Shown here: piece by piece, positions 35,791-45,427 of the stretch
Layout of the letters: each line of letters starts with the position of its first letter
How positions within the stretch are numbered: position 1 is the first letter of the stretch
NCBI RefSeq assembly: GCF_026723865.1
Contig: NZ_CP113529.1
Span: forward strand, 2,480,001-2,544,000
Length of the DNA stretch: 64,000 nt
Source of the DNA: Mycobacterium sp. Aquia_216
Lineage (GTDB): Bacteria; Actinomycetota; Actinomycetes; Mycobacteriales; Mycobacteriaceae
Direction of reading: 5' to 3'
Translations under genes and position numbers: made by a program
Notes under the pieces: model-generated
Database searches by the model: none
Seen by the model: only the letters and a program-made list of their open reading frames with translations
Told to the model about the DNA's origin: nothing

Positions 35791-36474
35791 TCAATGCCCC
35801 GCCCCCGAATCGATGTCGTCGGCGGGCGGCAGGGCAGCGATGGCCACCGCCTCGGCTGCGCGGCCGGATATCGCGGCGATGTAAACCTGATCGCTGGCCT
35901 GGATGACCGTCTTCGGCTCGGGCAGGATGCCGGTGCCGAACCGGATCAGAAAGGCCACCCGCGCGCCGGTGGCCTGCTCCAGATCGGTGGCGCGCCGGCC
36001 CGCCCAGTCCTCATGCAGGACGACCTCGGCGACGGCGACCGTGCCGGTGGGGTCGCGCCACTTGGCGGTCTCGCTCTCCCGGGTGAGCGCGTTGAGCAGG
36101 CGGTCGGTGGTCCACGGCACGGTGGCAATCGTTGGGATGCCGAGGCGTTCGTAGACCTCGGCACGCTTGGCGTCGTAAATCCGGGCCACCACCCGCTTGA
36201 CGCCGAACGTCTCACGGGCCAGCCGGGCCGAGATGATGTTGGAGTTGTCGCCGGAGGACACCGCGGCGAAGGCGTCAGCCTCCTCGATGCGAGCCTTCAG
36301 CAGCACATCGCGGTCGAAGCCCTGGCCCAGCACCCGCTCGCCGGCGAACTCGGGGCTCAACCGATTGAACGCCGAGCTGTCGCGGTCGATCACCGCGACA
36401 TCGTGGCCAATACGGGACAGCCCGTCGGCCAACGAAGAGCCCACCCGGCCGCAGCCCATCACAACCACCCGCAC
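35791..36474 (-). CDS. ceoB: TrkA-type potassium uptake regulator CeoB
   Basis: 227 aa from GTG 36474, with AGAGG about eight bases upstream; ATG 36510 would add 12 residues lacking support. Rossmann motif 'VRVVVMGCGRVGSSLADGLS', 'DVAVIDRDSSAFNRL', 'GQGFDRDVLLKARIEEADAFAAVSSGDNSNIISARLA', and an RCK_C domain (~135-220). Paired with ceoC, as in M. tuberculosis. Its promoter region is shared with the divergent permease gene. Confidence 0.92.
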   Translation of the reverse strand: MRVVVMGCGRVGSSLADGLSRIGHDVAVIDRDSSAFNRLSPEFAGERVLGQGFDRDVLLKARIEEADAFAAVSSGDNSNIISARLARETFGVKRVVARIYDAKRAEVYERLGIPTIATVPWTTDRLLNALTRESETAKWRDPTGTVAVAEVVLHEDWAGRRATDLEQATGARVAFLIRFGTGILPEPKTVIQASDQVYIAAISGRAAEAVAIAALPPADDIDSGAGH

Positions 36475-36594
36475 GTCAGGTCCTCTCGGCTGGGTCGAAG
36501 TCTGTGTCATTCCATCGGCAAACCTGTGTGGCCAGCCGATTTCGGTCGGGAACATTCTCGCCCACGGAACGCTACCGGCAAGGCCTGTTGCGCT

Positions 36595-36600
36595 TACTCT
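36595..36600 (+). promoter_or_regulatory. Candidate -10 for leaderless permease mRNA
   Basis: TACTCT fits TAnnnT and lies nine bases before the GTG at 36609, which has no ribosome-binding site. A leaderless transcript is likely. Confidence 0.35.
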
Positions 36601-36608
36601 TGGCTCTC

Positions 36609-38603
36609 GTGTCCAAACTTTCAACCGCAGCGCGCCGGTTGCTCATCGGGCGGCCGCAGCGTAGCGACCGGCTGAGCCACACTCTGCTGCCCAAGCGCAT
36701 CGCGCTGCCGGTGTTCGCCTCCGACGCACTGTCCTCGGTCGCGTACGCGCCGGAGGAAGTCTTCTTGATGCTGTCGGTGGCCGGCGCGGCGGCGTACGCG
36801 CTGACGCCGTGGATCGGGCTTGCGGTGGCCGCGGTGATGCTGGTGGTGGTGGCCAGCTACCGGCAGAACGTGCATGCCTACCCGTCCGGCGGTGGCGACT
36901 ACGAGGTGGTCACCACGAACCTGGGCGAGACCGCCGGCCTGGTCGTGGCCAGCGCCCTGATGGTGGATTATGTTCTCACCGTTGCTGTTTCGACCTCTTC
37001 GGCGATGGCGAACATCGGCTCCGCGGTCCCGGTGGTGGCCCAGAACAAGGTGTGGTTCTGCGTGGTCGCCATCGTGGTGGTGATGGCGTTGAACCTGCGT
37101 GGGATCCGCGAATCCGGGGTGGCCTTCGCGATCCCTACCTACGCGTTCATCGTCGGGATCGTCGTGATGATCGGGTGGGGGCTGATCCGGATTTTCCTGC
37201 TGGGCAATCCGCTGCGAGCCGAATCCGCCGGCTACCAGATGCATGCCGAGCACGGCCAGATCGTCGGTTTCGCGTTTGCGTTCCTGCTGGCCCGGTCGTT
37301 CTCGTCGGGTTGTGCAGCGCTGACCGGTGTCGAGGCGATCAGCAATGGAGTGCCGGCATTTGAGAAACCCAAGTCGCGCAACGCCGCAACGACTCTGCTG
37401 ATGCTCGGCGCCATCGCGGTGACACTGCTGATGGGCATCATCGTGCTGGCCCAGCAGATCCACGTGCAGCTGGTCGACGATCCCGCCACACAGCTGGGCG
37501 GAATCCCGGCCGGCTACCTGCAGAAGACACTCGTTACTCAGCTGGCGGAGACGGTGTTCGGCAGCTTCCGCATCGGGTTTCTACTCATCGCCACGGTGAC
37601 CGCGCTGATCTTGGTGCTGGCGGCCAACACCGCGTTCAACGGCTTCCCGGTGCTCGGCTCGGTGCTGGCGCAGCACAGCTACCTGCCGCGCCAATTGCAC
37701 ACGCGCGGAGACCGCCTGGCGTTCTCCAACGGGATTCTGTTCCTGTCGGCGGCGGCTCTCGCGTTCGTCATCGCGTTCCGTGGTGAGGTGACCGCGCTGA
37801 TCCAGCTCTACATCGTCGGGGTGTTCATATCGTTCACGCTGAGCCAAATTGGCATGGTCCGGCACTGGACCCGATTGCTGCGCACCGAAACAGATCCGCG
37901 GGTGCGGCGCCAGATGGTGCGCTCGCGCGTGATCAACACCGTCGGCCTGCTGTCTACCGGCGCGGTGCTGTTGGTGGTCCTGGTCACCAAGTTCTTTGCC
38001 GGGGCGTGGATAGCGATCGTCGCGATGGGTGCGCTGTTCGTCATCATGAAGATGATCCGCAAGCATTACGACACCGTCAGCCGCGAACTGGAGGAACAAC
38101 GAGCCGCCCAGGACGACGTGGTGTTGCCCAGCCGCAACCACGCGCTGGTGCTGGTGTCCAAGCTGCATCTGCCGACCCTGCGGGCGTTGGCATACGCGCG
38201 CGCGACCCGTCCCGACGTGCTCGAGGCCGTCACGGTCAGCGTGGACGACGTGGAAACCCGTGCGCTGGTGCATGATTGGGAGCATAGCGAGGTCAGCGTG
38301 CCACTGAAGGTCATCGCCTCGCCGTACCGCGACATCACCCGCCCGGTACTCGATTACGTCAAACGGGTCGCCAAAGAATCACCGCGCACCGTGGTAACGG
38401 TGTTCATCCCGGAGTATGTCGTCGGCCATTGGTGGGAGCAGGTGCTGCACAATCAGAGCGCGCTTCGGCTCAAGGGCCGGCTGCTGTTCATGCCCAACGT
38501 GATGGTGACTTCGGTTCCGTGGCAATTGAGTTCGTCGGAGCGGCTCAAGACCCTGCAGCCGCACGCGGCTCCCGGTGACGCCCGCCGCGGAATCTTCGAC
38601 TGA
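36609..38603 (+). CDS. APC-superfamily amino acid permease (Rv2690c-like)
   Basis: 664 aa. Twelve or so hydrophobic helices occupy residues ~35-480. N-terminal 'LPKRIALPVFASDALSSVAYAPEEVFLML' is the APC signature with unwound helix 1 (ASDALSSVAY). 'YPSGGGDYEVVTTNLGETAGLV' and 'SFSSGCAALTGVEAISNGVPAFEKPKSRNAA' follow. A ~170-residue C-terminal soluble domain ('HALVLVSKLHLPTLRALAYARATRPDVLEAVTVSVDD') resembles a UspA-like fold. Substrate not deducible; some relatives are K+ or amino-acid transporters. Start GTG 36609 chosen for leaderless context and similar length to H37Rv. Confidence 0.88.
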   Translation: MSKLSTAARRLLIGRPQRSDRLSHTLLPKRIALPVFASDALSSVAYAPEEVFLMLSVAGAAAYALTPWIGLAVAAVMLVVVASYRQNVHAYPSGGGDYEVVTTNLGETAGLVVASALMVDYVLTVAVSTSSAMANIGSAVPVVAQNKVWFCVVAIVVVMALNLRGIRESGVAFAIPTYAFIVGIVVMIGWGLIRIFLLGNPLRAESAGYQMHAEHGQIVGFAFAFLLARSFSSGCAALTGVEAISNGVPAFEKPKSRNAATTLLMLGAIAVTLLMGIIVLAQQIHVQLVDDPATQLGGIPAGYLQKTLVTQLAETVFGSFRIGFLLIATVTALILVLAANTAFNGFPVLGSVLAQHSYLPRQLHTRGDRLAFSNGILFLSAAALAFVIAFRGEVTALIQLYIVGVFISFTLSQIGMVRHWTRLLRTETDPRVRRQMVRSRVINTVGLLSTGAVLLVVLVTKFFAGAWIAIVAMGALFVIMKMIRKHYDTVSRELEEQRAAQDDVVLPSRNHALVLVSKLHLPTLRALAYARATRPDVLEAVTVSVDDVETRALVHDWEHSEVSVPLKVIASPYRDITRPVLDYVKRVAKESPRTVVTVFIPEYVVGHWWEQVLHNQSALRLKGRLLFMPNVMVTSVPWQLSSSERLKTLQPHAAPGDARRGIFD

Positions 38604-38626
38604 AGCGCCTCGGCGAGGAAAACGTA

Positions 38627-39862
38627 GTGAATGCCGAGGCGTCACCGTCACCGTCAGCCGGGGAGCTGACCCTGGTCGCCGGTGCTCCCGCCAACGGCGG
38701 CAGCTGCGTGGCTCACCACGAAGGCCGGGTGGTGTTCGTGCGCTACGCCCTACCCGGCGAGCGGGTGCGGGTGCGGGTTACCGCTGATCGCGGATCCTAT
38801 TGGCACGCAATGGTTGTCGAGGTCATCGAGCCATCGTCGGATCGGACCGAGTCGCTGTGCCCGATCGCCGGGGTGCACGGCGCCGGGTGTTGTGATCTGG
38901 CATTCGCCACACCGGAGGCAGTGCGGACGCTCAAGGCACAGGTCGTCGCCAATCAGCTGGAACGGCTGGGCGGCCACGGCTGGAGCGGCGAGGCGGAACC
39001 GCTGTCGGACACCGGTCCCACCGGCTGGCGCACCCGGGTGCGCCTCGAGGTGGGCGCGGACGCTCGGCCCGGCTTCCACCGCTACCACAGCGACGAGCTG
39101 GTGACCGACCTGCGTTGCGCGCAGCTGCCGGCCGGGATGCTGGACGGACTGGCGCAGGCGTGTTCGGCGGCCGACCTGTCGCCGACCGCGCAGCTGCACG
39201 TCGCCCTCGACGATGACGGTCACCGGCACGTGGTGCGCACCCTGCGCCAAGGCGGACGGGCGGCGACCAATGTGGTGCAGGGCGGCTACGAGACCACCCA
39301 GCGGGTGGGGCGGCGCAGCTGGCAGGTGCCGGTGACCGCATTCTGGCAGGCGCACCGTGACGCGCCGCGGGTCTACAGCGGTCTGGTCGCCGACTGGGCC
39401 CAGCCCGGCGCCGGCATGACCGTGTGGGATCTCTACGGCGGCGTGGGCGTTTTCGCCGCCACCCTTGGTGATGCGGTCGGGGAGTCCGGGCGGGTGCTCA
39501 CCGTCGACACCTCGCGCGCGTCGACGCGGGCAGCGCGGGCCGCTCTGGTCGATCTGCCGCAGGTGGAGGTCGTCACCGATTCGGTCCGCCGGGCGGTGTC
39601 GACGCAACGCACGGGTGCCGACGTCGCGGTGCTCGATCCGCCGCGGTCCGGCGCCGGACGCGACGTCATCGACCTGCTGGCCGCCGCCGGTATTCCGCGG
39701 GTGGTGCACATCGGTTGTGAGGCAGCGTCTTTCGCCCGCGATATCGGCCTGTACCTGGCCCATGGCTATGCGGTCGAGAAGATCAAGGTGTTCGACGCGT
39801 TCCCCCTGACCCATCACACCGAATGCGTTGCGCTGCTGACCCGCGAACGCTCGCCCTCGTGA
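38627..39862 (+). CDS. TrmA/RumA-type RNA (uracil-C5) methyltransferase-like protein (Rv2689c-like)
   Basis: 411 aa from GTG 38627, with GAGGA seven bases upstream. N-terminal TRAM domain 'GELTLVAGAPANGGSCVAHHEGRVVFVRYALPGERV'. The Cys pattern 'CPIAGVHGAGCCD' is reminiscent of the partial FeS site of RumA. C-terminal SAM domain: 'GMTVWDLYGGVGVFAATLGD', 'VAVLDPPRSGAGRDVIDLL' (DPPR motif), 'RVVHIGCEAASFARDI' (catalytic Cys region) and 'FPLTHHTECVALL'. Probably methylates U in rRNA or tRNA. Its TGA overlaps the antiporter GTG. Confidence 0.88.
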   Translation: MNAEASPSPSAGELTLVAGAPANGGSCVAHHEGRVVFVRYALPGERVRVRVTADRGSYWHAMVVEVIEPSSDRTESLCPIAGVHGAGCCDLAFATPEAVRTLKAQVVANQLERLGGHGWSGEAEPLSDTGPTGWRTRVRLEVGADARPGFHRYHSDELVTDLRCAQLPAGMLDGLAQACSAADLSPTAQLHVALDDDGHRHVVRTLRQGGRAATNVVQGGYETTQRVGRRSWQVPVTAFWQAHRDAPRVYSGLVADWAQPGAGMTVWDLYGGVGVFAATLGDAVGESGRVLTVDTSRASTRAARAALVDLPQVEVVTDSVRRAVSTQRTGADVAVLDPPRSGAGRDVIDLLAAAGIPRVVHIGCEAASFARDIGLYLAHGYAVEKIKVFDAFPLTHHTECVALLTRERSPS

Positions 39863-41322
39863 ACGAGCCGCTGCGGTACGCGCTGATCGTCTTGTTTTGC
39901 AGCGCTGTCGGTTTGGTCGCAGTGTTGGCGAACCGTCTGACCGAACGGGCGAAAGTCCCGGTGGCCCTGCTGGTGTTGGTCGGAGCCGCCGTGGCGGTGC
40001 ACACCGTGCCGGTGGTGCAGCAACCGTCGGAGCGGACGGTGGAGCGGGTGATCACCATCGCGCTGGTGCTGGTGTTGTTCGACGGCGGTATGCACATCGG
40101 GCTGTCGCGCTTCCGCGCGGCGGCTCTGCCCATTCTGTCGGTCGGCGTCGTGGGTACGGGCCTCACCGTTGCCGGCGCGGCGCTGATGCTGCACTACGTC
40201 TGCGGAGTCGGCTGGTTCCCGGCAGTGCTGGTGGCCACCGCGGTGGCTCCCACCGATCCGGCGGTGGTTTTCTCGGTCCTCGGCAAACGCGAGATTGCCG
40301 GTCGCAGTAGCACCATCCTGGAGGGCGAGTCGGGTGCCAATGATCCGGTCGGCATCTCCCTGATGGCCAGCCTGATCGCCGCCGGTGGCCTCAGCGCAGC
40401 CGGATTCGCCAGCGTGGGAGTCGAATTCGCTCTGCAAATGGTGGTCGGCCTGGCCGTCGGGGTGATTGGCGGCCGCGCCCTGCTCGTGTTCATGCGCCGC
40501 GTGGCATTACCGAGCGAAGGCCTCTATCCGCTGCGGACATTGGCATCCATTCTGATGCTGTACGGCATCGCCACTCTTGCGCATGGCTCGGGATTTCTGG
40601 CGGTGTTCGTCGCCGGCATCATCATCGGTGACGCGCGCGCGCCCTACAAGCCGGAGATCAAGCGATTCCATGCCGCTCTGTCCGGCCTGGCCGAAATCGT
40701 CGCGTTCGCCGTCCTGGGCTTGACGGTCGACCTCGACGTGCTGGCCCACCGCGATGTATGGATTCCCGGGCTCCTGCTCGGGGTGGCCCTGACGGTCGTG
40801 ATTCGGCCGTTGGCGGTGGGCGGCTGCCTGGTTCCCGTTCAACTGCGGCGCAACGAACGACTTTTCATACTCGTCGCCGGCCTCAAGGGTGCGGTGCCCA
40901 TCCTGTTGGGCGAGTTCCTGCGCGCCGCCCACGTCGCGGATGCCGAACGTCTGTACGGCATCGTGGTCGTCGTCGTCGCCTTCTCGGTTCTGGTGCAGGG
41001 CAGCTCGGTGCCCGGTATCGCGAAGCTGTTGCGCCTGCCCATGCGTACGGTCCAAACGCGGCCCTGGCAGATAGCGGTGCGGCTCCAGGACGAACCGCAC
41101 GGGGTCCATCGCCTGCACGTTGCCGCGGGGTCGGCCGCCGAGGGATGCACGATCGAGGATCTCGGTGACCGGGCCGGGGACATCTGGGTGAGCATCGTCG
41201 TGCGCAGTACCGGCCCGGTGGCGGCGCGCGGCGACACCGAATTTCAGGCCGGTGACGAGGTCGTCGTGCTGGCAGATCCCGAACTTCACGACACCCTTGC
41301 CGAGTTATTCGGCCCTTCGTAG
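39859..41322 (+). CDS. CPA1/NhaP-type cation:proton antiporter with RCK_C domain
   Basis: 487 aa from GTG 39859, overlapping the upstream TGA (GTGA). About 12 hydrophobic helices. Antiporter core: 'ALVLVLFDGGMHIGLSRFR' and 'VATAVAPTDPAVVFSVLGKREIAGRSSTILEGESGANDPVGISLMASLI', with the ND motif of CPA1/NhaP. 'HGSGFLAVFVAGIIIGDARAP' and 'FILVAGLKGAVPILLGEFL' follow. The C-terminal ~90 residues form an RCK_C/TrkA_C ligand-sensing domain ('CTIEDLGDRAGDIWVSIVVR...FQAGDEVVVLADPEL'). Exchanges K+ or Na+ for H+. By memory, H37Rv has ABC/Ars transporters here instead, so this locus differs. Confidence 0.88.
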   Translation: MNEPLRYALIVLFCSAVGLVAVLANRLTERAKVPVALLVLVGAAVAVHTVPVVQQPSERTVERVITIALVLVLFDGGMHIGLSRFRAAALPILSVGVVGTGLTVAGAALMLHYVCGVGWFPAVLVATAVAPTDPAVVFSVLGKREIAGRSSTILEGESGANDPVGISLMASLIAAGGLSAAGFASVGVEFALQMVVGLAVGVIGGRALLVFMRRVALPSEGLYPLRTLASILMLYGIATLAHGSGFLAVFVAGIIIGDARAPYKPEIKRFHAALSGLAEIVAFAVLGLTVDLDVLAHRDVWIPGLLLGVALTVVIRPLAVGGCLVPVQLRRNERLFILVAGLKGAVPILLGEFLRAAHVADAERLYGIVVVVVAFSVLVQGSSVPGIAKLLRLPMRTVQTRPWQIAVRLQDEPHGVHRLHVAAGSAAEGCTIEDLGDRAGDIWVSIVVRSTGPVAARGDTEFQAGDEVVVLADPELHDTLAELFGPS

Positions 41323-41359
41323 CCCGATTGCTTACCTGCTGTTCCTGCGTGTCGCTGCG

Positions 41360-41365
41360 TAGACT
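41360..41365 (+). promoter_or_regulatory. -10 element of leaderless dxs mRNA
   Basis: TAGACT fits TAnnnT and the dxs ATG begins exactly seven bases later, at the expected +1. No ribosome-binding site is present. Confidence 0.6.
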
Positions 41366-41371
41366 GTCGGG

Positions 41372-43285
41372 ATGCTGGAACAGATCCGCGGCCCTGCCGA
41401 TCTGCAGCCCCTTTCACAGCAGCAGCTCCGCGATCTGGCCCAGGAGATCCGTGAGTTCCTGATCCACAAGGTGGCTGCTACCGGGGGGCACCTGGGACCG
41501 AACCTCGGTGTCGTCGAGCTGACGCTGGCGCTGCACCGGGTGTTCGACTCGCCGCACGACCCGATCATCTTCGACACCGGCCACCAGGCCTACGTGCACA
41601 AGATGCTGACCGGGCGCGGCCAGGACTTCGAGACCCTGCGCAAAAAGGGCGGCCTGTCGGGGTATCCGTCGCGCGCCGAGAGCGAGCACGACTGGGTGGA
41701 GTCCAGCCACGCCAGTGCGGCGTTGTCCTACGCCGACGGCCTGGCCAAGGCGTTCGAGCTGACGGGGCACCGCAACCGGCACGTGGTCGCGGTGGTCGGC
41801 GACGGCGCGCTGACCGGCGGTATGTGCTGGGAGGCGCTGAACAACATCGCGGCGTCGGGTCGCCCAGTCATCGTCGTCGTCAACGACAACGGCCGCAGCT
41901 ACGCGCCCACCATCGGCGGTGTCGCCGACCACCTGGCCATGCTGCGGCTGCAGCCGGCCTACGAGCAGGCGCTGGAAAAGGGCCGCGACGTGGTGCGTGC
42001 GGTGCCGCTGATCGGTGAGATCTGCTACCACTTCATGCACAGCGTCAAGGCGGGCATCAAGGACTCGCTGGCGCCGCAGCTGCTGTTCACCGATCTGGGG
42101 CTGAAGTACGTCGGCCCGGTCGACGGTCACGACGAACGCGCGGTGGAGGCCGCGCTGCGGCGGGCCCGCGGTTTCGGCGGCCCGGTGATCGTGCACGTCG
42201 CCACCCGCAAGGGCATGGGGTACGCCCCGGCCGAAGACGACGAAGCCGAGCAGATGCACTCCTGTGGCGTGATCGATCCCGTCACCGGCCAGGCCACCAA
42301 GATCCCGGGCCCGGGCTGGACGGCGACCTTCTCCGAGGCACTGATCGGGTACGCGAGAAAGCGCCGCGACATCGTCGCGATCACCGCGGCCATGCCCGGC
42401 CCCACCGGGCTGACGGCGTTCGGGCAACGATTCCCGGATCGGTTGTTCGACGTCGGCATCGCCGAACAGCACGCGATGACCTCGGCGGCCGGGCTGGCGA
42501 TGGGTGGGATGCACCCGGTGGTGGCCATCTACTCGACATTCCTCAACCGGGCTTTCGACCAGATCATGATGGACGTGGCGCTGCATAAGCTGCCCGTCAC
42601 CCTCGTGCTCGACCGCGCCGGGGTCACTGGTTCCGATGGTCCCAGCCACAATGGCATGTGGGATCTCTCGATGCTCAACATCGTGCCCGGCATGCGGGTC
42701 GCCGCACCGCGCGACGCGACTCGGTTGCGCGAGGAACTCGGTGAGGCGCTGGAGGTTGACGACGGCCCGACGGCGCTACGGTTCCCCAAAGGTGATGTGG
42801 GCGAAGATATTCCGGCCCTGGAGCGGCGGTCGGGAATCGATGTGCTGGCGGTGCCTGCCGATGGGCTGAACCACGACGTGCTGCTGGTGGCCGTCGGTGC
42901 GTTCGCCCCGATGGCGCTGGCGGTGGCCAAGCGTCTGCACAACCAGGGGATCGGTGTGACGGTGGTCGACCCGCGGTGGGTGTTGCCGGTGTCCGACGGT
43001 GTCCTCGAACTGGCGGTGCAGCACAAGCTGCTCGTCACATGTGAGGACAACGGCGTCAACGGCGGTGTGGGGTCCGCGGTTTCGGCGGCGCTGCGGCGCG
43101 CCGAGATCGACCTGCCGTGCCGCGATGTCGGGTTGGACCAGGTGTTCTACGAGCACGCGTCACGGGGAGAGGTGCTGGCCGACCTCGGACTGACCGACCA
43201 GGGCGTGGCCCGCCGAATCACCGGTTGGGTTGCCGCGCTGGCCAGTTCGGAGTCCGAAGCGGAGATCCGCGAACACCTCGACTAG
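41372..43285 (+). CDS. dxs: 1-deoxy-D-xylulose-5-phosphate synthase Dxs
   Basis: 637 aa. Thiamine-diphosphate enzyme condensing pyruvate and glyceraldehyde-3-phosphate, the first step of the MEP isoprenoid pathway. Motifs: '[21 protein letters not shown]', '[15 protein letters not shown]' with catalytic His, ThDP/Mg motif '[19 protein letters not shown]' (GDG...N), 'VNDNGRSY', '[20 protein letters not shown]' (Glu of the ThDP site), '[18 protein letters not shown]', and the C-terminal transketolase domain. Full length. Its products feed polyprenyl phosphates used by AftC and MiaA. Confidence 0.97.
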   Translation: MLEQIRGPADLQPLSQQQLRDLAQEIREFLIHKVAATGGHLGPNLGVVELTLALHRVFDSPHDPIIFDTGHQAYVHKMLTGRGQDFETLRKKGGLSGYPSRAESEHDWVESSHASAALSYADGLAKAFELTGHRNRHVVAVVGDGALTGGMCWEALNNIAASGRPVIVVVNDNGRSYAPTIGGVADHLAMLRLQPAYEQALEKGRDVVRAVPLIGEICYHFMHSVKAGIKDSLAPQLLFTDLGLKYVGPVDGHDERAVEAALRRARGFGGPVIVHVATRKGMGYAPAEDDEAEQMHSCGVIDPVTGQATKIPGPGWTATFSEALIGYARKRRDIVAITAAMPGPTGLTAFGQRFPDRLFDVGIAEQHAMTSAAGLAMGGMHPVVAIYSTFLNRAFDQIMMDVALHKLPVTLVLDRAGVTGSDGPSHNGMWDLSMLNIVPGMRVAAPRDATRLREELGEALEVDDGPTALRFPKGDVGEDIPALERRSGIDVLAVPADGLNHDVLLVAVGAFAPMALAVAKRLHNQGIGVTVVDPRWVLPVSDGVLELAVQHKLLVTCEDNGVNGGVGSAVSAALRRAEIDLPCRDVGLDQVFYEHASRGEVLADLGLTDQGVARRITGWVAALASSESEAEIREHLD

Positions 43286-43380
43286 TTGACGCGTAGCGGG
43301 CTCGCCCCGGCACTTCGACATCGACGTTTCTGCGGCGACACGCCGGCGTGCTGCGCGCTAGCGTCGATCTCGGCGGATCG

Positions 43381-44670
43381 CTAAGCCTCGTGCGGCGGTT
43401 GCAGCGCGTCGGCCAAAACGGGGTCCACGAGCTCGCGTTGCCACGCCCGCGCCTGGCCCGCGCACAGGAAGTCTTCGACGGCCGCCAGCGGATCTGGCGC
43501 GTCCGCCCAGTCCCAGCACAATCGTCGCACCAGGTCGGGCGAAACCAGGTTCTCCGTCGGGACCTTCACCCGCTCCGAGAGCTCCGACAGCCCGGCCCGG
43601 GCCGCCTCCAGTCGGGCGGCGGCCTCCGGCTTGCGTCTGCTCCATCGCGCCGGTGGCGGCGGCCCGTTCGGCGGCTCGGCGTCTTCCGGCGGATCCTGGC
43701 TGGTACGGGCCCTTTCCAGCGCGCTCAACCAGGTGGCCGCGCTGCGCCGTTGGTTGCGCCCACCGAACACCGGCAGCGCGATCAGGTCTTCGACCGTCTT
43801 CGGATCGGCGAGCGCGGCGTCGATGATCGCCGAATCCGGCAGAATGCGCCGCGGTGCGATGTCGCGGCGCGCCGCGATGTTGTCGCGGGTCGTCCACAGT
43901 TCGCGCACCGCGGCCAGGCCGCGGCGGTCACGCACTTTATGGATACCCGATGTTCGCCGCCAGCGGTCGCGTCGAGGCAGCGCCTCCTTGCCGGCCTCTC
44001 CCGTTTTGAAGGCCCGCAGGTAGTCGAATTCCTGTGCAGCCCAATCGGTTTTGCCTTGCTCGGCCAGCTCCGCGGCGATCGCCGCTCGCAATTCGACGAG
44101 CAGTTCGACGTCCAGGGCGGCGTAGTTGAGCCAGTCCGCGGGCAGCGGCCGCTTGGACCAGTCGGCCGCGCCATGCCCCTTGACCAGCCCATGACCCAGC
44201 AGCCGTTCGGTCATCGCCGCCAGGTTCACCCGGTCGAATCCGGCCAGGCGTCCGGCGAGCTCGGTGTCATACAGCGCGGGTGGCCGCATGCCGACCTCGG
44301 CCAGACAGGGCAGATCCTGATCGGCGGCATGCAGGATCCATTCGTCGGTGCTCAGCACCTCGGCGACTGGCCGCAGCGCCGTCAGGGGATCCGCCCCATG
44401 GCTGACCGGATCGATGAGCACGGTGCCGGCGCCGGTCCGCCGGATCTGGATCAGGTAGGCCCGGTTGGAGTAGCGGAAACCCGACGCCCGCTCGGCGTCC
44501 ACCGCGAACGGACCGTGCCCGCGGTCCAGCAGTCGCGCGGCTTCCGCGATCTGGCTGACGGTCACCGAGAGTTCGGGCACGCCCTCGGCCGGGTGCAGGA
44601 GCGGGGCGGGTGCGGGTTCGGTGTTATCGGGCTCGCTGCGGTCGGGCCCGGGGGCCGCCGGTTCGCCCAT
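43381..44670 (-). CDS. RNase D-like 3'-5' exoribonuclease with HRDC domain (Rv2681-like)
   Basis: 429 aa. DEDDy exonuclease: motif I 'GPFAVDAERASGFRYSNRAYLIQI' (DxE), motif II 'WILHAADQDLPCL', 'LYDTELAGRLAGF', and motif III 'WLNYAALDVELLVEL' (Y...D). HRDC domain(s) lie at ~225-300 ('LWTTRDNIAARRDIAPRRILPDSAI'). The C-terminus ends 'ADALQPPHEA'. Probably trims RNA 3' ends. ATG 44670 lies one base after the stop of the upstream DUF3000 gene, indicating one transcript. Confidence 0.9.
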   Translation of the reverse strand: MGEPAAPGPDRSEPDNTEPAPAPLLHPAEGVPELSVTVSQIAEAARLLDRGHGPFAVDAERASGFRYSNRAYLIQIRRTGAGTVLIDPVSHGADPLTALRPVAEVLSTDEWILHAADQDLPCLAEVGMRPPALYDTELAGRLAGFDRVNLAAMTERLLGHGLVKGHGAADWSKRPLPADWLNYAALDVELLVELRAAIAAELAEQGKTDWAAQEFDYLRAFKTGEAGKEALPRRDRWRRTSGIHKVRDRRGLAAVRELWTTRDNIAARRDIAPRRILPDSAIIDAALADPKTVEDLIALPVFGGRNQRRSAATWLSALERARTSQDPPEDAEPPNGPPPPARWSRRKPEAAARLEAARAGLSELSERVKVPTENLVSPDLVRRLCWDWADAPDPLAAVEDFLCAGQARAWQRELVDPVLADALQPPHEA

Positions 44671-44671
44671 G

Positions 44672-45253
44672 TCAGGCGCGTGACCGCGAGCTCAGGTCGG
44701 TGACCCCAGCCGGCGGTAGACCTGCGGCGTGCTCCAGCACCTCGCAAAACGCCTCGACATGCCCGCCCACGGCGGGTGAAGTCGCCGTCCACGACGCCCT
44801 CAGCTCGAGCTGGTGGGCACGCGGCGGCCCGGAGATGTCGCCGTAGCGCACGGAGGTGGTGGCGGTGACGGTGCCGCCCAGTGCGGTGACCTGGTCGGTC
44901 CGGGATTCCAGCGCGTCGACCAGCCAGCTCCACGCGACCTCCGGCAGCAGGGGATCGACGGCTTCACTGGGGTCCAGGTCGGCCTGGATGTAGGCGACCA
45001 GGCGCGTGGTGCCGTCCCAGGCGTCGGCGCCGTCCGGGTCGTAAAGCAGGATCAGCCGGCCGAATGCGTCGCCCTCGGATCGCTCGGGGACGATCTCGAG
45101 GTCGGGGTGCTTGACTTCGGCGCCCAGCGCGTAGCTGAAGGGTGCCAGGCGTTGCGGCGGCCGGATCGGGCCCAGTTCGATCTCCGGCCGGGCATTGACG
45201 GCGTTCATCGCCGCCACCGCCTCGCGGAATGGGGCCGGTTCGACTGAGGTCAC
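44672..45253 (-). CDS. DUF3000 domain-containing protein (Rv2680-like)
   Basis: 193 aa from GTG 45253; GGAGG sits ~10 bases upstream, and earlier residues in the open frame are unlike the family. Signature: 'EPAPFREAVAAMNAVNARPEIELGPIRPPQRLAPFSYALGAEV', 'GRLILLYDPDGADAWDGTTRLVAYIQADLD', 'WSWLVDALESR' and 'ELRASWTATSPAVGGHVEAFCEVLEHAAGLPP'. Conserved upstream of RNase D in mycobacteria; function unknown. The 174-bp gap to echA15 carries no gene. Confidence 0.83.
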   Translation of the reverse strand: MTSVEPAPFREAVAAMNAVNARPEIELGPIRPPQRLAPFSYALGAEVKHPDLEIVPERSEGDAFGRLILLYDPDGADAWDGTTRLVAYIQADLDPSEAVDPLLPEVAWSWLVDALESRTDQVTALGGTVTATTSVRYGDISGPPRAHQLELRASWTATSPAVGGHVEAFCEVLEHAAGLPPAGVTDLSSRSRA

Positions 45254-45427
45254 TGGCGCCACTCCTCCTCGTCGCTCCCGCTCCGCATCGTCGTTTGCGG
45301 GGGTCACAACGATCGACGCTAGACCCATGGCCGGACCCCCCGCGACAGGCGCGCCGATTTCCAAACCCGTCGCGACCAAGCTGTTATCAGGATGTAGCAC
45401 ATCGTGATCAAACCACGTTAGGCCTGC

